Assembly: GCA_030141605.1 (NCBI GenBank)
Contig: JAQGDQ010000016.1
Location: 605,499 to 669,498 of the forward strand
Reading direction: 5' to 3'
DNA from: Tubiluchus corallicola
Taxonomy: Eukaryota > Priapulida > Priapulimorpha > Priapulimorphida > Tubiluchidae
DNA: 64,000 nucleotides
The translations under genes were made by a program, and so were the position numbers. The first letter of the stretch is position 1; each line of letters opens with the position of its first letter. Of the stretch, positions 27,580 to 41,040 are shown in pieces. Below the pieces are notes generated by a model, which was not told the DNA's origin, searched no databases, and worked only from the letters and a program-made list of their open reading frames with translations.

Positions 27580-28700
27580 GGGCTCTAGACAATCTCGTCT
27601 CCATTGTTGATACTATAGAGTCTAGCTATATTTGTTCCTTCGGGGACTTCAACGAGCTAAGTGAAACGTGTAATGCTAATGACAAGTTTTTCATTTACGT
27701 TTGTTAGTGTAGCCCACAACTCTGGCTTGACCATGTAATTAGCACTACGACTATGGATTCTTCAATTGGAGATATCTGTGTGAATTATGAATTTACAAGT
27801 TCACATCACATGCCCTTATTACTAAACGTGCATAAATCGAATAGTTTTATCACTTAATGGTGGGGCTACAGTCACTGTAAATGATGTTTTGAATGGCCAA
27901 GTGTCATGTGATTCGGTCACATCTTATAAACCAATAGTGCCCCTTTTTTATGGTTGACTGGGAGAAAGCGGAAGTAATCATCTCCTCGAATACCAAACAA
28001 TGACACAGTCTTTGCTCTCTGAAATTATTGTCCCGTATGAGGCAATTTGTTGTGGTGGCATTCACTGGCAGAACCCTGATCATCAATCGTCTATGATGCA
28101 CGATGCAATTATATCTGTGCTGCATTTTGCAGCTCATAATACACGGCCTAGTTATAAGCGTTCACAAAATCATGAACGTATTAAGGATAAAATAATACCT
28201 GGCTGGAACGAATTCGTTTCACAAAAATACAGGCAAATTCGTCATTGGTTTTTAAATTGGTGTGCGAATGACAAGCCTCGGAACGGGTTCATCGCTAATG
28301 AAATGCGCCCGAAACTTTCTCGTTTCAAACTTGCGTTGCGTGAATGCAATGTCCAAGAGAAAATCAACTGTCACAGATAAAATTAGTGCATGCGTATGAA
28401 CTGTAATTCTTGTGAATTTTGAGCCATGACAAAAAGTAAAATTAATACAAAAATTTCTCTACCTCCTAAAATAGACGAAATAGGCGAAAGGGTTATACGT
28501 GATATGTGGGGGAGCATTTAAAGAAATTTTAAATTCTGCACATAAAGTTGATCTTGCGGCAAAACTAAATGTCAAGTTAAGTAGCAAATGGGGTGCTGTG
28601 AGTTCTTTTACTGTGAGAGAAGTGCAAAAGGCTAGAGTACCCAGAGAAGTATCCTGATGTTTTATACTTTGATATAATACATGGGAAAACTGCATATAGT
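27580..28700 (+). mobile_element. degraded LINE: endonuclease end, linker and start of RT region
   Basis: Interrupted plus-strand coding. 'ICSFGDFNEL' near 27640 matches the GDFN motif of the AP endonuclease. 'WLDHVIS...SSHHMPL' near 27725-27825 matches its C-terminal end. The intact ORF 28000-28380 contains 'IIPGWNEFV' and 'RLKLALR'-like sequence typical of the linker between endonuclease and RT. 28435-28670 continues with 'ISLPPKIDEIGERVI' and then, after a shift, 'FTVREVQKA'. Stops and shifts show it is dead. The fragment belongs to the CR1/L2/jockey-like range of LINEs; I cannot name the clade. Confidence 0.65.
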
Positions 28701-28865
28701 TTATATAGTAGAGTAATGGAAAGTTCAAATCCCATAAAAGCGTTGAATAGCAGTGACGTATTTTTCACTTCAGACGTAAGAGATCAATGGAGGAAAGTAT
28801 TATGCAGAAATTACGGGAGACGATTCAGGCTTGAAGCATCGTATTTTGTATATCTTTTGTACTGT

Positions 28866-29008
<143 letters not shown>

Positions 29009-29431
29009 CAACTGCTTATATATAGCAACCATAACTACCAGTAAAACATTGAATTCCTGTTTTTTCCTCCAGGCAGATATCATGGCGCTCATAAGACAAT
29101 AGTGCTAACTTAATCGCTTTTAGTAATGTATACAATGTTTTAATCATTAAGTAGTAGTTATACCATGGTATTTTATTTACAGCTCAGTGTTTTATTTAAA
29201 ACTGGACTACACTTGTGGCTTAGTGCACTAAGTTAAGTTGTATACAGGTATAGGTCCGCTGAATTCGGAAACTATTTACAATGATTTTTTTTATTTCGTG
29301 CATCTGATTTGCTTGTGTCTTGTTAGCGCAGGTCACTCCAGCACTTTTAACTTTGTATCATTTATTTGTGCGTTATTATTTTGTTAAAAGTGTAAGTTAA
29401 ATTCAACTCATTTCCATACAAAACCAGACAA

Positions 29432-29437
29432 TTTATT
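29432..29437 (-). terminator. poly(A) signal AATAAA (minus strand)
   Basis: TTTATT on the plus strand, about 85 nt beyond the stop of the pentraxin-like gene. Confidence 0.5.
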
Positions 29438-29520
29438 TTACTTAAATACTTAACAAAGCCGCTATTCGACAGTAAAAGTATCAGTATTAATATATTTTGC
29501 TATCAAGGACAACATATTTG

Positions 29521-30618
29521 CTAATATATTTTATCATCACGAGTTGTGTTTTTTATTGCATCCAATAAGTCTGATGTTAACTTATCATTGTCAATGAGAT
29601 AATTGGCGGTGTCTTCCAAAAGGTCAAACAATTTGTCTGCTAACGCCTGTGGAAGACATAGCTCTGATGCTGCTAGGTTTTGCTCCTCCGCTAAGCAATT
29701 GGTCGGAGTCATCACAACTGCGTTACTTCCCAATTTAAGTTCTTCTTTTCGCCAAGTTATCAAATTGCCAGTAAGATTATAGCAAGTATTAGAAAGGATA
29801 TCTATTTCATCAGTTAGCAAATCACTTGAAAACATATTCAGGCCGGATAGAGTCCCTTCAAATTTTGCATGTGGGCTAAATCGGTCACAATCACCAGCAT
29901 GTAGCTGTCCGAAAACGAAATCGCCACCTGATGGGGTTGACTCGTCTCCTGGAGGTCCTATTGTGACAGCGCCTACTAAACTGCCAGAAATGTAAATTTT
30001 CAATGTTCCTGCTTTTCTAGTTATGCAAAAATGGACGGGATCCTCCGTGTTTTCTATTACACTTACATCAACCGTTGATGTTGCAGTTTTGTCATTCATA
30101 AAAACCGTAAGATTGCCGTTGTTTATAAAAAGTTGAAATGCTTGTACCGCAGAATGTAGGCAGTAACTCATTAAAGGCACGACAACTCCAGGGGTTATTG
30201 TTATCCAAGCACAAATAGAAAACTCCGTTAGATCAGTAGCTGGAGATTTAAAGCGTACAAAGCTACTTGTTGTACCTGCTAGTTCTACGTAAAAGTCTTC
30301 GCATGGTATGTAATCAGTATTTTTAAGAAAAAAGTCCAGATTTGCTTGTATGCGGGACACTTCAGCCTCGTCTGCTAAATATGAACCAGCCAATTCTTCA
30401 TTAAGATGTTTACTAACATCAAAGTTCTGCTCTTTACCGTAATTATATATTTCTTTCAATGGACCCAGTACCACATTCGTTATCCGTTCAAATATGTTTG
30501 TATTTTCAACTTCTCGCTTCTTTCTCATGTTAGAAAAATCTGCGTCTACTAGACAGTAATGCGAACTAAGCAGAACCATAAATATACATGCAATAAACAA
30601 AAAAATCGGTTTTTCCAT
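29521..30618 (-). CDS. secreted pentraxin/LamG-like protein, single exon
   Basis: A 365-residue ORF from the Met at 30618, chosen because a strong signal peptide ('FLFIACIFMVLLSS') follows directly; the frame is open 25 codons further upstream. A basic 'RKKR' site follows at about residues 31-34. Residues about 105-310 form a jelly-roll domain of the concanavalin/pentraxin type: 'FSICAWIT', 'HFCITRKAGTLKIYISG' (compare the pentraxin HxCxS/T signature), 'FVFGQLHAGDCDRF' and 'FEGTLSGLNMFS'. Four or more cysteines could form disulphides. The C-terminus is a short Leu/Asp-rich helix. Proteins of this class are secreted lectin-like or immune recognition proteins, and ligand binding often needs calcium. 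The specific ligand is unknown. The absence of introns over 1.1 kb contrasts with the neighbouring genes and could mean a retrocopy or an originally intronless gene. Confidence 0.75.
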   Translation of the reverse strand: MEKPIFLFIACIFMVLLSSHYCLVDADFSNMRKKREVENTNIFERITNVVLGPLKEIYNYGKEQNFDVSKHLNEELAGSYLADEAEVSRIQANLDFFLKNTDYIPCEDFYVELAGTTSSFVRFKSPATDLTEFSICAWITITPGVVVPLMSYCLHSAVQAFQLFINNGNLTVFMNDKTATSTVDVSVIENTEDPVHFCITRKAGTLKIYISGSLVGAVTIGPPGDESTPSGGDFVFGQLHAGDCDRFSPHAKFEGTLSGLNMFSSDLLTDEIDILSNTCYNLTGNLITWRKEELKLGSNAVVMTPTNCLAEEQNLAASELCLPQALADKLFDLLEDTANYLIDNDKLTSDLLDAIKNTTRDDKIY

Positions 30619-30693
30619 GTCGTCCACAATTTTTCTCGGCCTGTAGAGTTGATTTCTGTCGCAAATTCTCACAAAAATGTATGTATAGAACAC

Positions 30694-32418
30694 GTATTAG
30701 TACAGTGAAAAAACCTTTAGAAACATGGTTTAGTTGCTAGAAGCGCGTTCACACCCAGCACCTTTATTTAATAACAAGCGAATGAAATTTATTCAACTAG
30801 CGGCTTGCTACAGGTGGCAATAACCTTAAAACCCGGAAATATAAAGAAGCAATTAATCAACGATTGAATATGACAGCGGCGACGTGCCTTGGTTATCTAG
30901 AAGTACATCTAGAAGGACACTATTCAATAACAAATGAAAGCAAATGAAATTTTTATCGTGTCACCTACCAAGACATAATAATATTAAGCTGAAACTTTCC
31001 AGCATATCAGTTCAGCAAGCAAATTGCAAGATGTCATCTGTATGCTTTATTAGCTTTGATACAACTTGGGAACCGCTGTAAAGTGTTCTCGTAAAATTCG
31101 CAACGTAACAATTCGTATTTTGCCTTCTCGTTTAGATTAAGACCATTGATTAATTTATAATTAATATAGATTTACACTTTGATTCAGACACTAGAATTAA
31201 GTCCTAACGGTGTTTATGCTATACAAAAGATGCAAACAGCCAAATTTTGAAACTTTTGATCGTATGTGGCAAATTAATGAAACTATAATTTTACTGGTCA
31301 CGGTAATTTTTCACTTATCCTAAATCACAAATTTTGATCAAATTTTTGGCAGTCAAATGATAAATATGCTACAATTAGGGAACGAATACTGTAGCTTGTA
31401 GAATTTCGGACATTACTGATTATAAGCAAAGTGTTTTTGCACGATTTTTGCTAGTCCTACTGCTAATTAACGTTTCTTAAGTTTATTTGAATTTCTTAAA
31501 AAATAGGCAAATCTGTATTGACAAATGACAAGAGCTCTTTGAGTGAAGTTACTAGAAATTTTTTTGTCAAGTTAATATTATTGTTGATGCAGGTCTCTAC
31601 TTCATATGTCTAAGAGTAGTCAAATTATTTTCATGCAAACAAAATTACCCTAATAAATGTACGCATGGCAAGTATTTTTGTGCACGTTTTTATCTCACAA
31701 AATAATAAAGAAAGCTCCTGTTATTAGTGAACGTGAATCATTATCTTACATTGATAATTAATATAATTATACAATAATATTTATATAAATACCAATACTA
31801 AGCTCGAAACCCCTTAGGGAAACCATGCGGGCAAAAGGGCAGATTAAGTAAGTAGGTAGAACATGCTAAAGAAAGAGACAAAGAGATAAGAGAATTGACT
31901 TTAAACTGGGAGAGTAAAAAAAATATAGCATCATTTGATATGGAAAAAAAGTAAAGGAGTATAGGCACGGAAGAAAACATTAGGCTAAGCGAAAGGAGTG
32001 AAATATGAAGATTCCTAACAATCAAAGGACGCTTATCTTACAATCTTATGGTAGTTACATAATACACTGACCTGTCAAAAATCAAGTCATCATGTAACAT
32101 TATGAATGATGATAACAAATACGTCATAATTATTTACAATAACAGAATAAAGTATTACAAAAGTCAATGACTATGGCACAAAAACCATAAAGAATAATCA
32201 TTGAATACTTGGAAGCAAAATTGAATAACCAAATGTTTAAGTCAATTGGGGAATGTAATAATCTACCATCAATACTGCTACGTCTTTGCCACGTCCTGCT
32301 GAATAAACACACCAATGGCAACATTCAAGTGATGCCACATGAGAAGACGATGCGAGAAAAACCCAAATGTTTATAATAAATTCCATAAAAATTGGCTTCA
32401 TTAGAGAAACCCGATTAT
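30694..32418. other. intergenic region
   Basis: Nothing recognisable. The left part should contain the promoter of the pentraxin-like gene, the right part the 3' UTR of the nicotinic receptor gene. Confidence 0.4.
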
Positions 32419-35400
32419 TCAGCTGAACAAATTTGGAGAATGAGCCATCACAGCAGCAGAAGAAACTATCGTGTAAATGCTAAATAACCATAAACTGGCT
32501 CTGTCTATTACCATGGCCGCAAACTTCCAGTCATTATTTAACATCCTTTCGTTCTCTTCCTGACGCAGGCGATCTGTTATGATAGACAACTCTTTCAAAA
32601 TGAACGAAAGTTCTGATCGTGCGCTGTTCGGCACACCTGCATGAACATTATTGTCCGTTTCATAAACATTTCCCGTTTTCGTACAATTTCCTAAAAAGTT
32701 GTTGCCACTTTTAAAATCGTCGTCCAAGTCAAGAACGTTGGCTAGCAGACTTCGCGAACATCTTTCCTTGAGTTCTAGCTCCTTGAGCTTGGAATTTATA
32801 AGCAAACGTTTTTCTCTTTCTTTGTCAACTGGTCGCTCCATGCGTAGAATTCTGGGAAGCCAGTTTAAGAACAACTTTCTCATCTAGACAACAAAACAAA
32901 ACCTGGTACATTATTTAAAATAGCAATTTCTTCTAGAAGTTTTAATCTTCAAAAACAAAGACATCTACGAAAGAGAAGGGGTTCTTCACAAACAAAGGCA
33001 TCTACGAAAGAGAAGGGGTGTTTAAATGTTTCCAAAATAGACGTTTGAGTATCGAACCTAACTGCTGTTTCATTTACATAGCCGCCGGAGCTTCTTAGAT
33101 CGCGAATTGTAGATCTTAAATGAAGTTACAACTAAGCCATTGACAGTTTTTCAAACTTAGGCTACTGAACAAGTTCCGGAAATCGTTCTGCGTCACTTGG
33201 AATGAGTTTTCACGAATTTGAGTAAGTTGCTACTAGTGCTGAAATATGACAGTAAATATTGTGGGATGCTCACTTAATTATTCATAATTTCTACTTCAAG
33301 ATTCTAATAATAAGTAGAATGAACTCACAGCTACAAAATTTTGAAAAACGACTGCCAAAATAAGGCAATGTGATAACAAGTTGGGACTGAGCCTGGATTT
33401 ACAGCAGGAGTCTTTAAACTTAGACCATGAGACCACACACCCCCTTGTAGTCAGCCCCTAATTTAATTCTAATACCGCGCCAACTCATCAAACATTTCAA
33501 AGTCTTAGTTTATTCAAATCAGGGTAGCTGCTACCTAATTAGTTAAATTCTGTACTTATATAAGCCTGATTAATTACAAAACTAGTGTAGATTCTTCAAG
33601 CGCAACTGAAAATTCCAAAGGGGCAATGTACTTCCAAAGTTGCTTTATTAAATATACTTACAAAAGGCGACATGCGGTACATCTCGGCAGTTCTGTGATG
33701 AAAATTAAGCACAAGCACAGAGGTTGCCACAGACATGGCACACATTATCATTATACAGGCAAAATACGTACCTAAAAATATATAAAAACATCAAAAGAGT
33801 ACTTATGAAAAATTCATTACGCTTTAGGTGATTTTAATCGAGGAGTTATTACACTATGAGTGTTACCCGATAGCGGTTAAACAACTTACATAATAAACTT
33901 ACAAAATAAAGATATTTTAATCTGTACTGGAAGCTTGAAGCTGGAATTCCCAGATTTATCACAAAGACAAAAGTAAATTGTTGTTTTGGAAATGTTCAGC
34001 AGTATTAAATCATCTCGGAAAAATCAACCACACGAAAGTTGCTCAAAATAACCATAACCATGCGTACTTATGATTATTCCTTAACATACAGGAAGAGTGT
34101 ATTGTGATTATAAACAGACCTGCAAATTATTAAAAAAAAAAAACTTCCAGAATGTCTGGACCCTATATCATGGGTCATCGTTGGCCGTCTTTCAATTTCA
34201 AGCAAATAATGTTCAAATAATTCTTAGTCCCACCAAAAATATTAACGTTGCAGTTGATAGCTTAAATCGTGACCTTACTAAAATTCAAATTTGGTGTTCT
34301 AGGCGGGGCATGATAATGAATGTTCATAAAACTAAAGCAATTTTAAACTCGCGCAAAGTAGTCCCATCAAACCTTAAAGGTATATATTTTGACAATACTG
34401 AAATTGAAGTGGTCGATAATATAAAGCATCTGGGCATTATTTTTGACTTGAAACTTACTTGGAGCCATCACGTAAATTTATCGAAACTAAAGCTAATAAG
34501 ATAATTAATATTTTTCACCAACTAAAATATAAACTATGTTAATAAGATAATTAATATTTTTCACCAACTAAAATATAAACTGTGTACCTTTAACTTGATT
34601 ACTTTTTAAGGCATTTGTTAGACCTGTTATAGGATATGGTATTGTAATTTGGTCAAATTGCTCAACGGCAAATTTCATTAGAATTGAAAGAGTGTAATAT
34701 CGAACTATGTTGCTAATATCTGGGACGATGAAGGGGTCGAACCAACACAATCTTAACTCAGTGCTCGGTTTGCCACCATTCAAAATGAAGAGTGAACTTC
34801 AAACTGTTCGAATAATCAAAAAAATATATTATAATCAAGCGCCTCAAAACTAGATTGAAATATTAAATGAGTTTCGTCCCAACAACCACTATGCTCTACG
34901 TGACCCATTTCTTTTAAAGCCTATACGACAGTTGTATAACAGCTTTTGCCAAAAAGGCATTCGCCTGTGGAATAATTTACCAATTGAAAACAGACAGGCT
35001 TTGCTTTCTGCATTTGCCTTTAAAAGTTGGTTGTCGAACGTATGGGGAGATCGTACTAAATCAGTATGCCCCTTTTATAATGATGATCGAAGTAATGAGA
35101 TTTCAACAAATAGAATCATTGCCAATTTTTATACTATTATGTACAACGACATTTTGCATAAGCTCAGATCAGGTCATCCATCCAGTGGCATTCTCTTCAA
35201 ATTGTTGCAGAACTACATAAAGTCCACTAAACGTTTTGTTAACTGATTATACGTATAATTGTATTTTAAGTTATTATGTAGACTGTCCTTCAATCAAATA
35301 CTCTTTAATAAACAACTTATGTTAGAATCAACTATAAGTTATTGCTGTAATAACCGTAATACTACACTAACTGTATTAATTTCACATGTATTGGATTTCT

Positions 35401-38400
35401 GAATTAAGTAGCAACATTGTACATTACAATGCACAACTTGCACTTTGCATGTGCTTATAGGTTTATGTACATTTCGATAATCGTTTCTATTGTATGGGTT
35501 TTGTAAATTTTAATTAAGTAGTAACTTATGAACTAGTCGTATTTTTGAATTAACTATTTTGAGTTATTACATACTGAAACTAACTAATTGTATATTTCAC
35601 CACTGCACATAGTGGAAATAGTTACTGTGTTGTAAATTCACTCAAAATAAATAAAGTTTATATATAAATAATTCTTGACTTCAAAAATATCCGTAAAATG
35701 AAAACTATTACAGATCATTACGTGAAAATGATCACATGACTGTCAGTGATACAGCGCATCAAAAAATTCAACACATATATAAACTAACATCTATGACACA
35801 CAGCAAGCACACATCACAACACTAAACACCCAGCTCTAATAATGAGAACTAATATAGTGGTAAAGCTACTGATGCTAACTAAAAACTTAAAGCCAAGCTG
35901 TCTACCAGTAACATACAAGCTGCAAAGGTAAATGATTGATTCAGCCAAATAGTCAGCCAGTCGCCTGCTACTTAAAGACTGGTGGACTGGGAGACCGTAT
36001 TATTCAAGATTTGGTCTGTTGGCTCAGGACAGCTAGCTAATTTTTTTTGTTCAACAACTGCCGGCCTAAAATTTTGGAGAGTGGTGGCAATTACTAGGTT
36101 TCCATTCCATGATGTTTAATTGTATTACTGTACTCGCCGATGACTGCAGGCGTTAGTTACTTTATGAGCCTCGTCGAGTATGTTTCTTTTATATATTCCG
36201 GAACGTATTGTATAATTGTCACTGTTATCTTGCACAATTCTAGCATTTTAACTCATGCCCTCTACAAAACAACACTAAAGAATCACAACAACATTACAAA
36301 TGCTTTACATTACACAGGTAGACTCACTGACACACTAAACGACTTCTGAAAAAGCAACGATTAAGCACCGATCAGCCGTGCAGGGAGTAAGGGCTGAAAG
36401 TTTCACACCAAGTCTTACCAATGAGGGGCACCGCGTCAGACGTGTGGGGGACCTGTTCTTGCACCAACAATAGAAACAACATCAAGGCTAGCAATACCGT
36501 GACACCTGCAAGACAAGCGTGAAACTCTGCTAATTAATGCTTACCAATTAAGGGCACAGCATCTGAGGTAGCGGGCATCGTCTCGGCCACTAATAGTAAG
36601 AAGACCATGAGACTCAGCAGAATCGTCACACCTGGAACAGGAACATAAACGAGTGTGTGTCGACGCACTGCCAGCAGGCAACGTCTTGCATTGCGCCTCT
36701 CTGATTTCATAACTGGTATTAAACTGTTTTATTAAACTGAAAATACGATTATAACATGTGTCGCAAGCTGTAGTAAACTAATTTCTGCTGTTTATCCCTT
36801 TATTTCCAAAAAAGTTCCACCACACAAAGCCTATTTGTGAAGCTACAACTTGTAATTTGAGTATGATAAATACAGCAGAGTTTTTAACCTTCGAGTTACG
36901 AACACTTTTAAGAATATGGTGAAGCTATGGACCCTCGCTACAAAGAGCACATAAGCAAAACATTTAACATACAATAAATGTACTCTATTTTGTTAAAAAC
37001 TGAATGACTATTAGGGATAATCTTTACAAAGCATTATGTCCTCTATTTTGTTAAAAACTGAATGACTATTAGGGATAATCTTTACAAAGCATTATGTCTT
37101 TTATTTTCTTTCATTTAAAAAATTTTAAGACCGAAATACATCCAATTTCTGCAAGTAATTTTTTATCTAACGCTCAGGCACCGCTGAAGACCGCTGAAGT
37201 TGTACGTGGACGCCAGGTTAAGGACCCTTGATTTATACTGTAGTAGTAAATTTTTATTTTCCAAAACGTGCGCTGCACATGTTTCCGACATTTTTGATAA
37301 TTTGTCACTTAACTAAAATGAAACAACCAATCTTCATTATCAACAACACAAATTAAGCAACGCTATCCTACAGTCTGCGCAATGCTCTAGAGTACAATCT
37401 ATCGAATAATAAATACAGCATACGTCTACAAGCTAGCACTTCTCCGAGGTCTTTTCAATTTAGAGCAAAGAACGTAGGCTGGCGGGTTCAATTCCTACAT
37501 TAAAGCACTTACACAATGTAAGCTTCTCCCCTGAATCCGGAGGCAAAATGAACACTAACAGCGTCATGGTCGATATTAGGAAGCACGGTATCAACAGATT
37601 GTAGGTATAGTAGAGAGTTCGCCTACGGATGACGATAGTATAAGTGACATCATAATATGGCGCCGGACAGCATTCATATTTCTTGATATTTAGTTTAGCT
37701 GGCACACCTGTAACAGGTAAAATAGCACAATGATTAAAATCGACGTATAAATGTCAAACAAGATGAACACACAATGCGTTTTGTGACTGTGGAAAAAATT
37801 GTATGAACACACCACAGAAACCTATTGCAATAATTTGGACTTTTGTAAAAAGAGGGATAGAGTGATTTCTAAAAACAGCACGTTGTCATCGTTGGTGTTC
37901 ATCAAATGTACCGGCGACATCCTTTTTTAAACAGTTTAGCACACTGCAACCTGGAAGTCATCGCCGTGCTACTAAAGTCCAATTCTAATTGTGGCAGGAC
38001 CGGCATCTAGTTGATTTATTAAGACTAAGACTATCTTACAAGAAGAAACACTGAACTAAGTGCAACTCCCCAAGAGTCCACTGCCTTACTGTCCACTGCG
38101 CAACCGACCTAGAGTCCTGCAACAAAGCAGAAAACTTGACCACCGCAATATCTCTCGCCCCATTCCCTGTAGGAGTACCTGGTATATCTAGTTCATTTTA
38201 TGTATATATTGTATAGTAACAAAACAATTCGTGGGCAGGGGCTTCAAATAAATCAGACTGCTTAAAAAACTTTACTGATTTCAAGAGTCGATTTAACAGC
38301 ATGTTCCCCGTGTTTTCCGTGCCAAAATTTGATAGTGTACAGTGAATCACAAGGGAGAAAAACATTTCCATATTCCCAATTAAATTGATTTTTCTCCTTT

Positions 38401-41008
38401 CAGATGACACAAAAAGCATTCAGTGGATTCTACCACAAAGTTAATAACTTAGCTGAAACTGGAATGGATTATCGATTATTTGACTTCTACTTTTGAAAAT
38501 ATACCATAATAGTTTTTTCCAGGCAGTGTGTAAATTTGCAAGCGATACCTACACACAGAAATCACGTTATAATCTAGTTGCACTATAATCAGGATATAGT
38601 TGCACTTGCAAATTATAATTACAGTAAATTGTTTTTGTAGTCTCTAAATCTTCAATAATAGATGTTTTATTTTGGAATGATAGGGTTGGCTGGAGAAGCA
38701 TTTACCATCATGTATGTGTATTAAAATTCGTGAACTTTTTGGAACTTAATTTTAAATGGCAAAAGTCGGATGTTAAAACGTTACCAATAGAACATTACTC
38801 AATGTGATACCTACTACTTGTAATGCAAGCAATGCGGTTATCTTGCATCTTGCTCACATTGTAGCGTATTCAAAGTTTGCAAATCCCTGATTCAAAAAGG
38901 TAATCAAGATGAAATGCTACCAGTTACCCAAAAGGTCAAAACTTTTCTTATTAGAACTCAATAAATACAAAACCATTTGTCTATTTTGTATCGTGTTGAA
39001 GATATACAGCATTTCTGAAAACGTGTCATTAAATCTAGCGAAATTAGCAATGTAGAGCTTAACAGTAACATAATCAGATATTGTGCAAATGAGTTAGCAC
39101 TTTGTCGGTTCTAAATAACATCCTAATTTTCATAAATGAACACTTGGTGATTAAATTTATTTTTACCGACTCTTTTTAATCAAAAGTGATTTAATCTATT
39201 AACAAAACTTTTATGAAGCCGAATTAATCTAATATATCTATCAGTCTTGTTGCCACAATTGAATAAGATCTAACCACTTGACAAAGGTCCTAGTCATCGA
39301 GAATATGATTTAAAAATTATCAACTACTTGGCATGCAAATTAAAAGTGTCTGGATTGAGATTACTAAATGTCGAACTCCAAATTACCAAAGCTTTAATCT
39401 TGACATCTCAAAATAGCATCCCTTCACTGTCAATTTATTAAGGATCCGAATTACCAAGCCCTTTTCAGGCGGTCACCCAAGTATTTGATCTACCAAGTGT
39501 TCAGCTCACAAGTTTGCATATACAGAAATCAACAGGTTCATCTAAAAAGTACGCCCAACAGATGGTGGTAAATGCCTTTTGAATGTTTCCAGATGAACGA
39601 GATTCATCAATGATCCATGCGACGCACTTGACCCAGGTGCGGACAACTGGCTTCAATTTCGATAAAACAGTTTAATCATTCAAACACTTCAAATTCCCAC
39701 GATCCATAAAACATGAAGGAGTAAGCTGGAGGGCGAATTTGTCGCGTTTGACATTGATTTTAAGATCGAATCGCCTGTTAGCACGATAAGCTGACTATGC
39801 AGCTTTTCGTCAATATCTTTAACAAGAGTCCACTTTCTCGCGAATTTGGCAAAAAACATGACCCGATATAAGGTACATTTAAGAATTTGAACACCTGACC
39901 ATGAACTAAGAACTTTCTCACTTACTATGTTAGTGTGATTACTGCCTAGAAAAAGGGAAGTTATTAGATAAGCGAAAAATAATGTTTCTTCTGCATGGCA
40001 AGGCATGAACGTGCGCAGAGCTTGAGTTTCTAAGAGACTAACATTGAATTCAATTCACAGCTTGGAATTTTTCTTTGTTCCAGGTAGTGGGCCTAATGAG
40101 GTCGAAATCTATTACTGTATTACCATATTACCAGTTACAATTAAAAAGAGTAATTGGTAACCTCTTCAGCGTTGTACGTGTATTATTAGGCATTGCTAAT
40201 TTTATTTTAGCTTTAGCTCCGGCCTGTCAAAAATCATTAAAAGTTACATGAACTTATTTCACTCTCATGATCGTACCTATAAGCGTCCACTCTCCGTTAG
40301 CAATGAAACCCGCCGTCTCACCCGCTTCTGAGGCATTGGTCAGATCAAGACCAAACCCGTCGTATGTCCAGGATCCGAACTTCATCGGACACTCTTGTTC
40401 GTCAAATGGAAACCATGCTATGTTGATCTTACAAGTGCTCTTAAATATACCAGGTGGTATGTGGGTACAATTGCCGTCGTGAAGAACAACAACATTGACA
40501 GGAAAAGAACCATCAAATCTCTCATCAGCACTGGAGAAAACAAATCGAGCAATAAAGTTAATACTATTACTACAAATCACTATGAGTCACTATAAATTTG
40601 TTTGCGTAATAACGAAAATAATTTCCCAATTTTGATTATTTCCTTTAGTTGTTTTACTAAACTGTTTACAATTCCGAAGTAAACCGACACAGCGTGAATA
40701 CCCAGCGTTATTGACACTTCAGACGGCCAATTCAAATGTACCAATAATAGCTGATATTTCAGTTTTACTCTTCCTTTTGCTTCCGTTTGTTCAGCTTCTA
40801 ATTCCGTTTCCTTACTCATTTTATCTACCAGCACCTACTTATCAATCTCCCTCTACGCTCTTACTTATCTATCTATCTACCTTTCTACTACCAGCCTGCC
40901 TACCTACGTATGTACGTACGCACGCACGCACGCGTATACATACATACATACATACATACATACATACATACATACATACATACATACATACATACATACA
41001 TACATACA

Positions 41009-41040
<32 letters not shown>

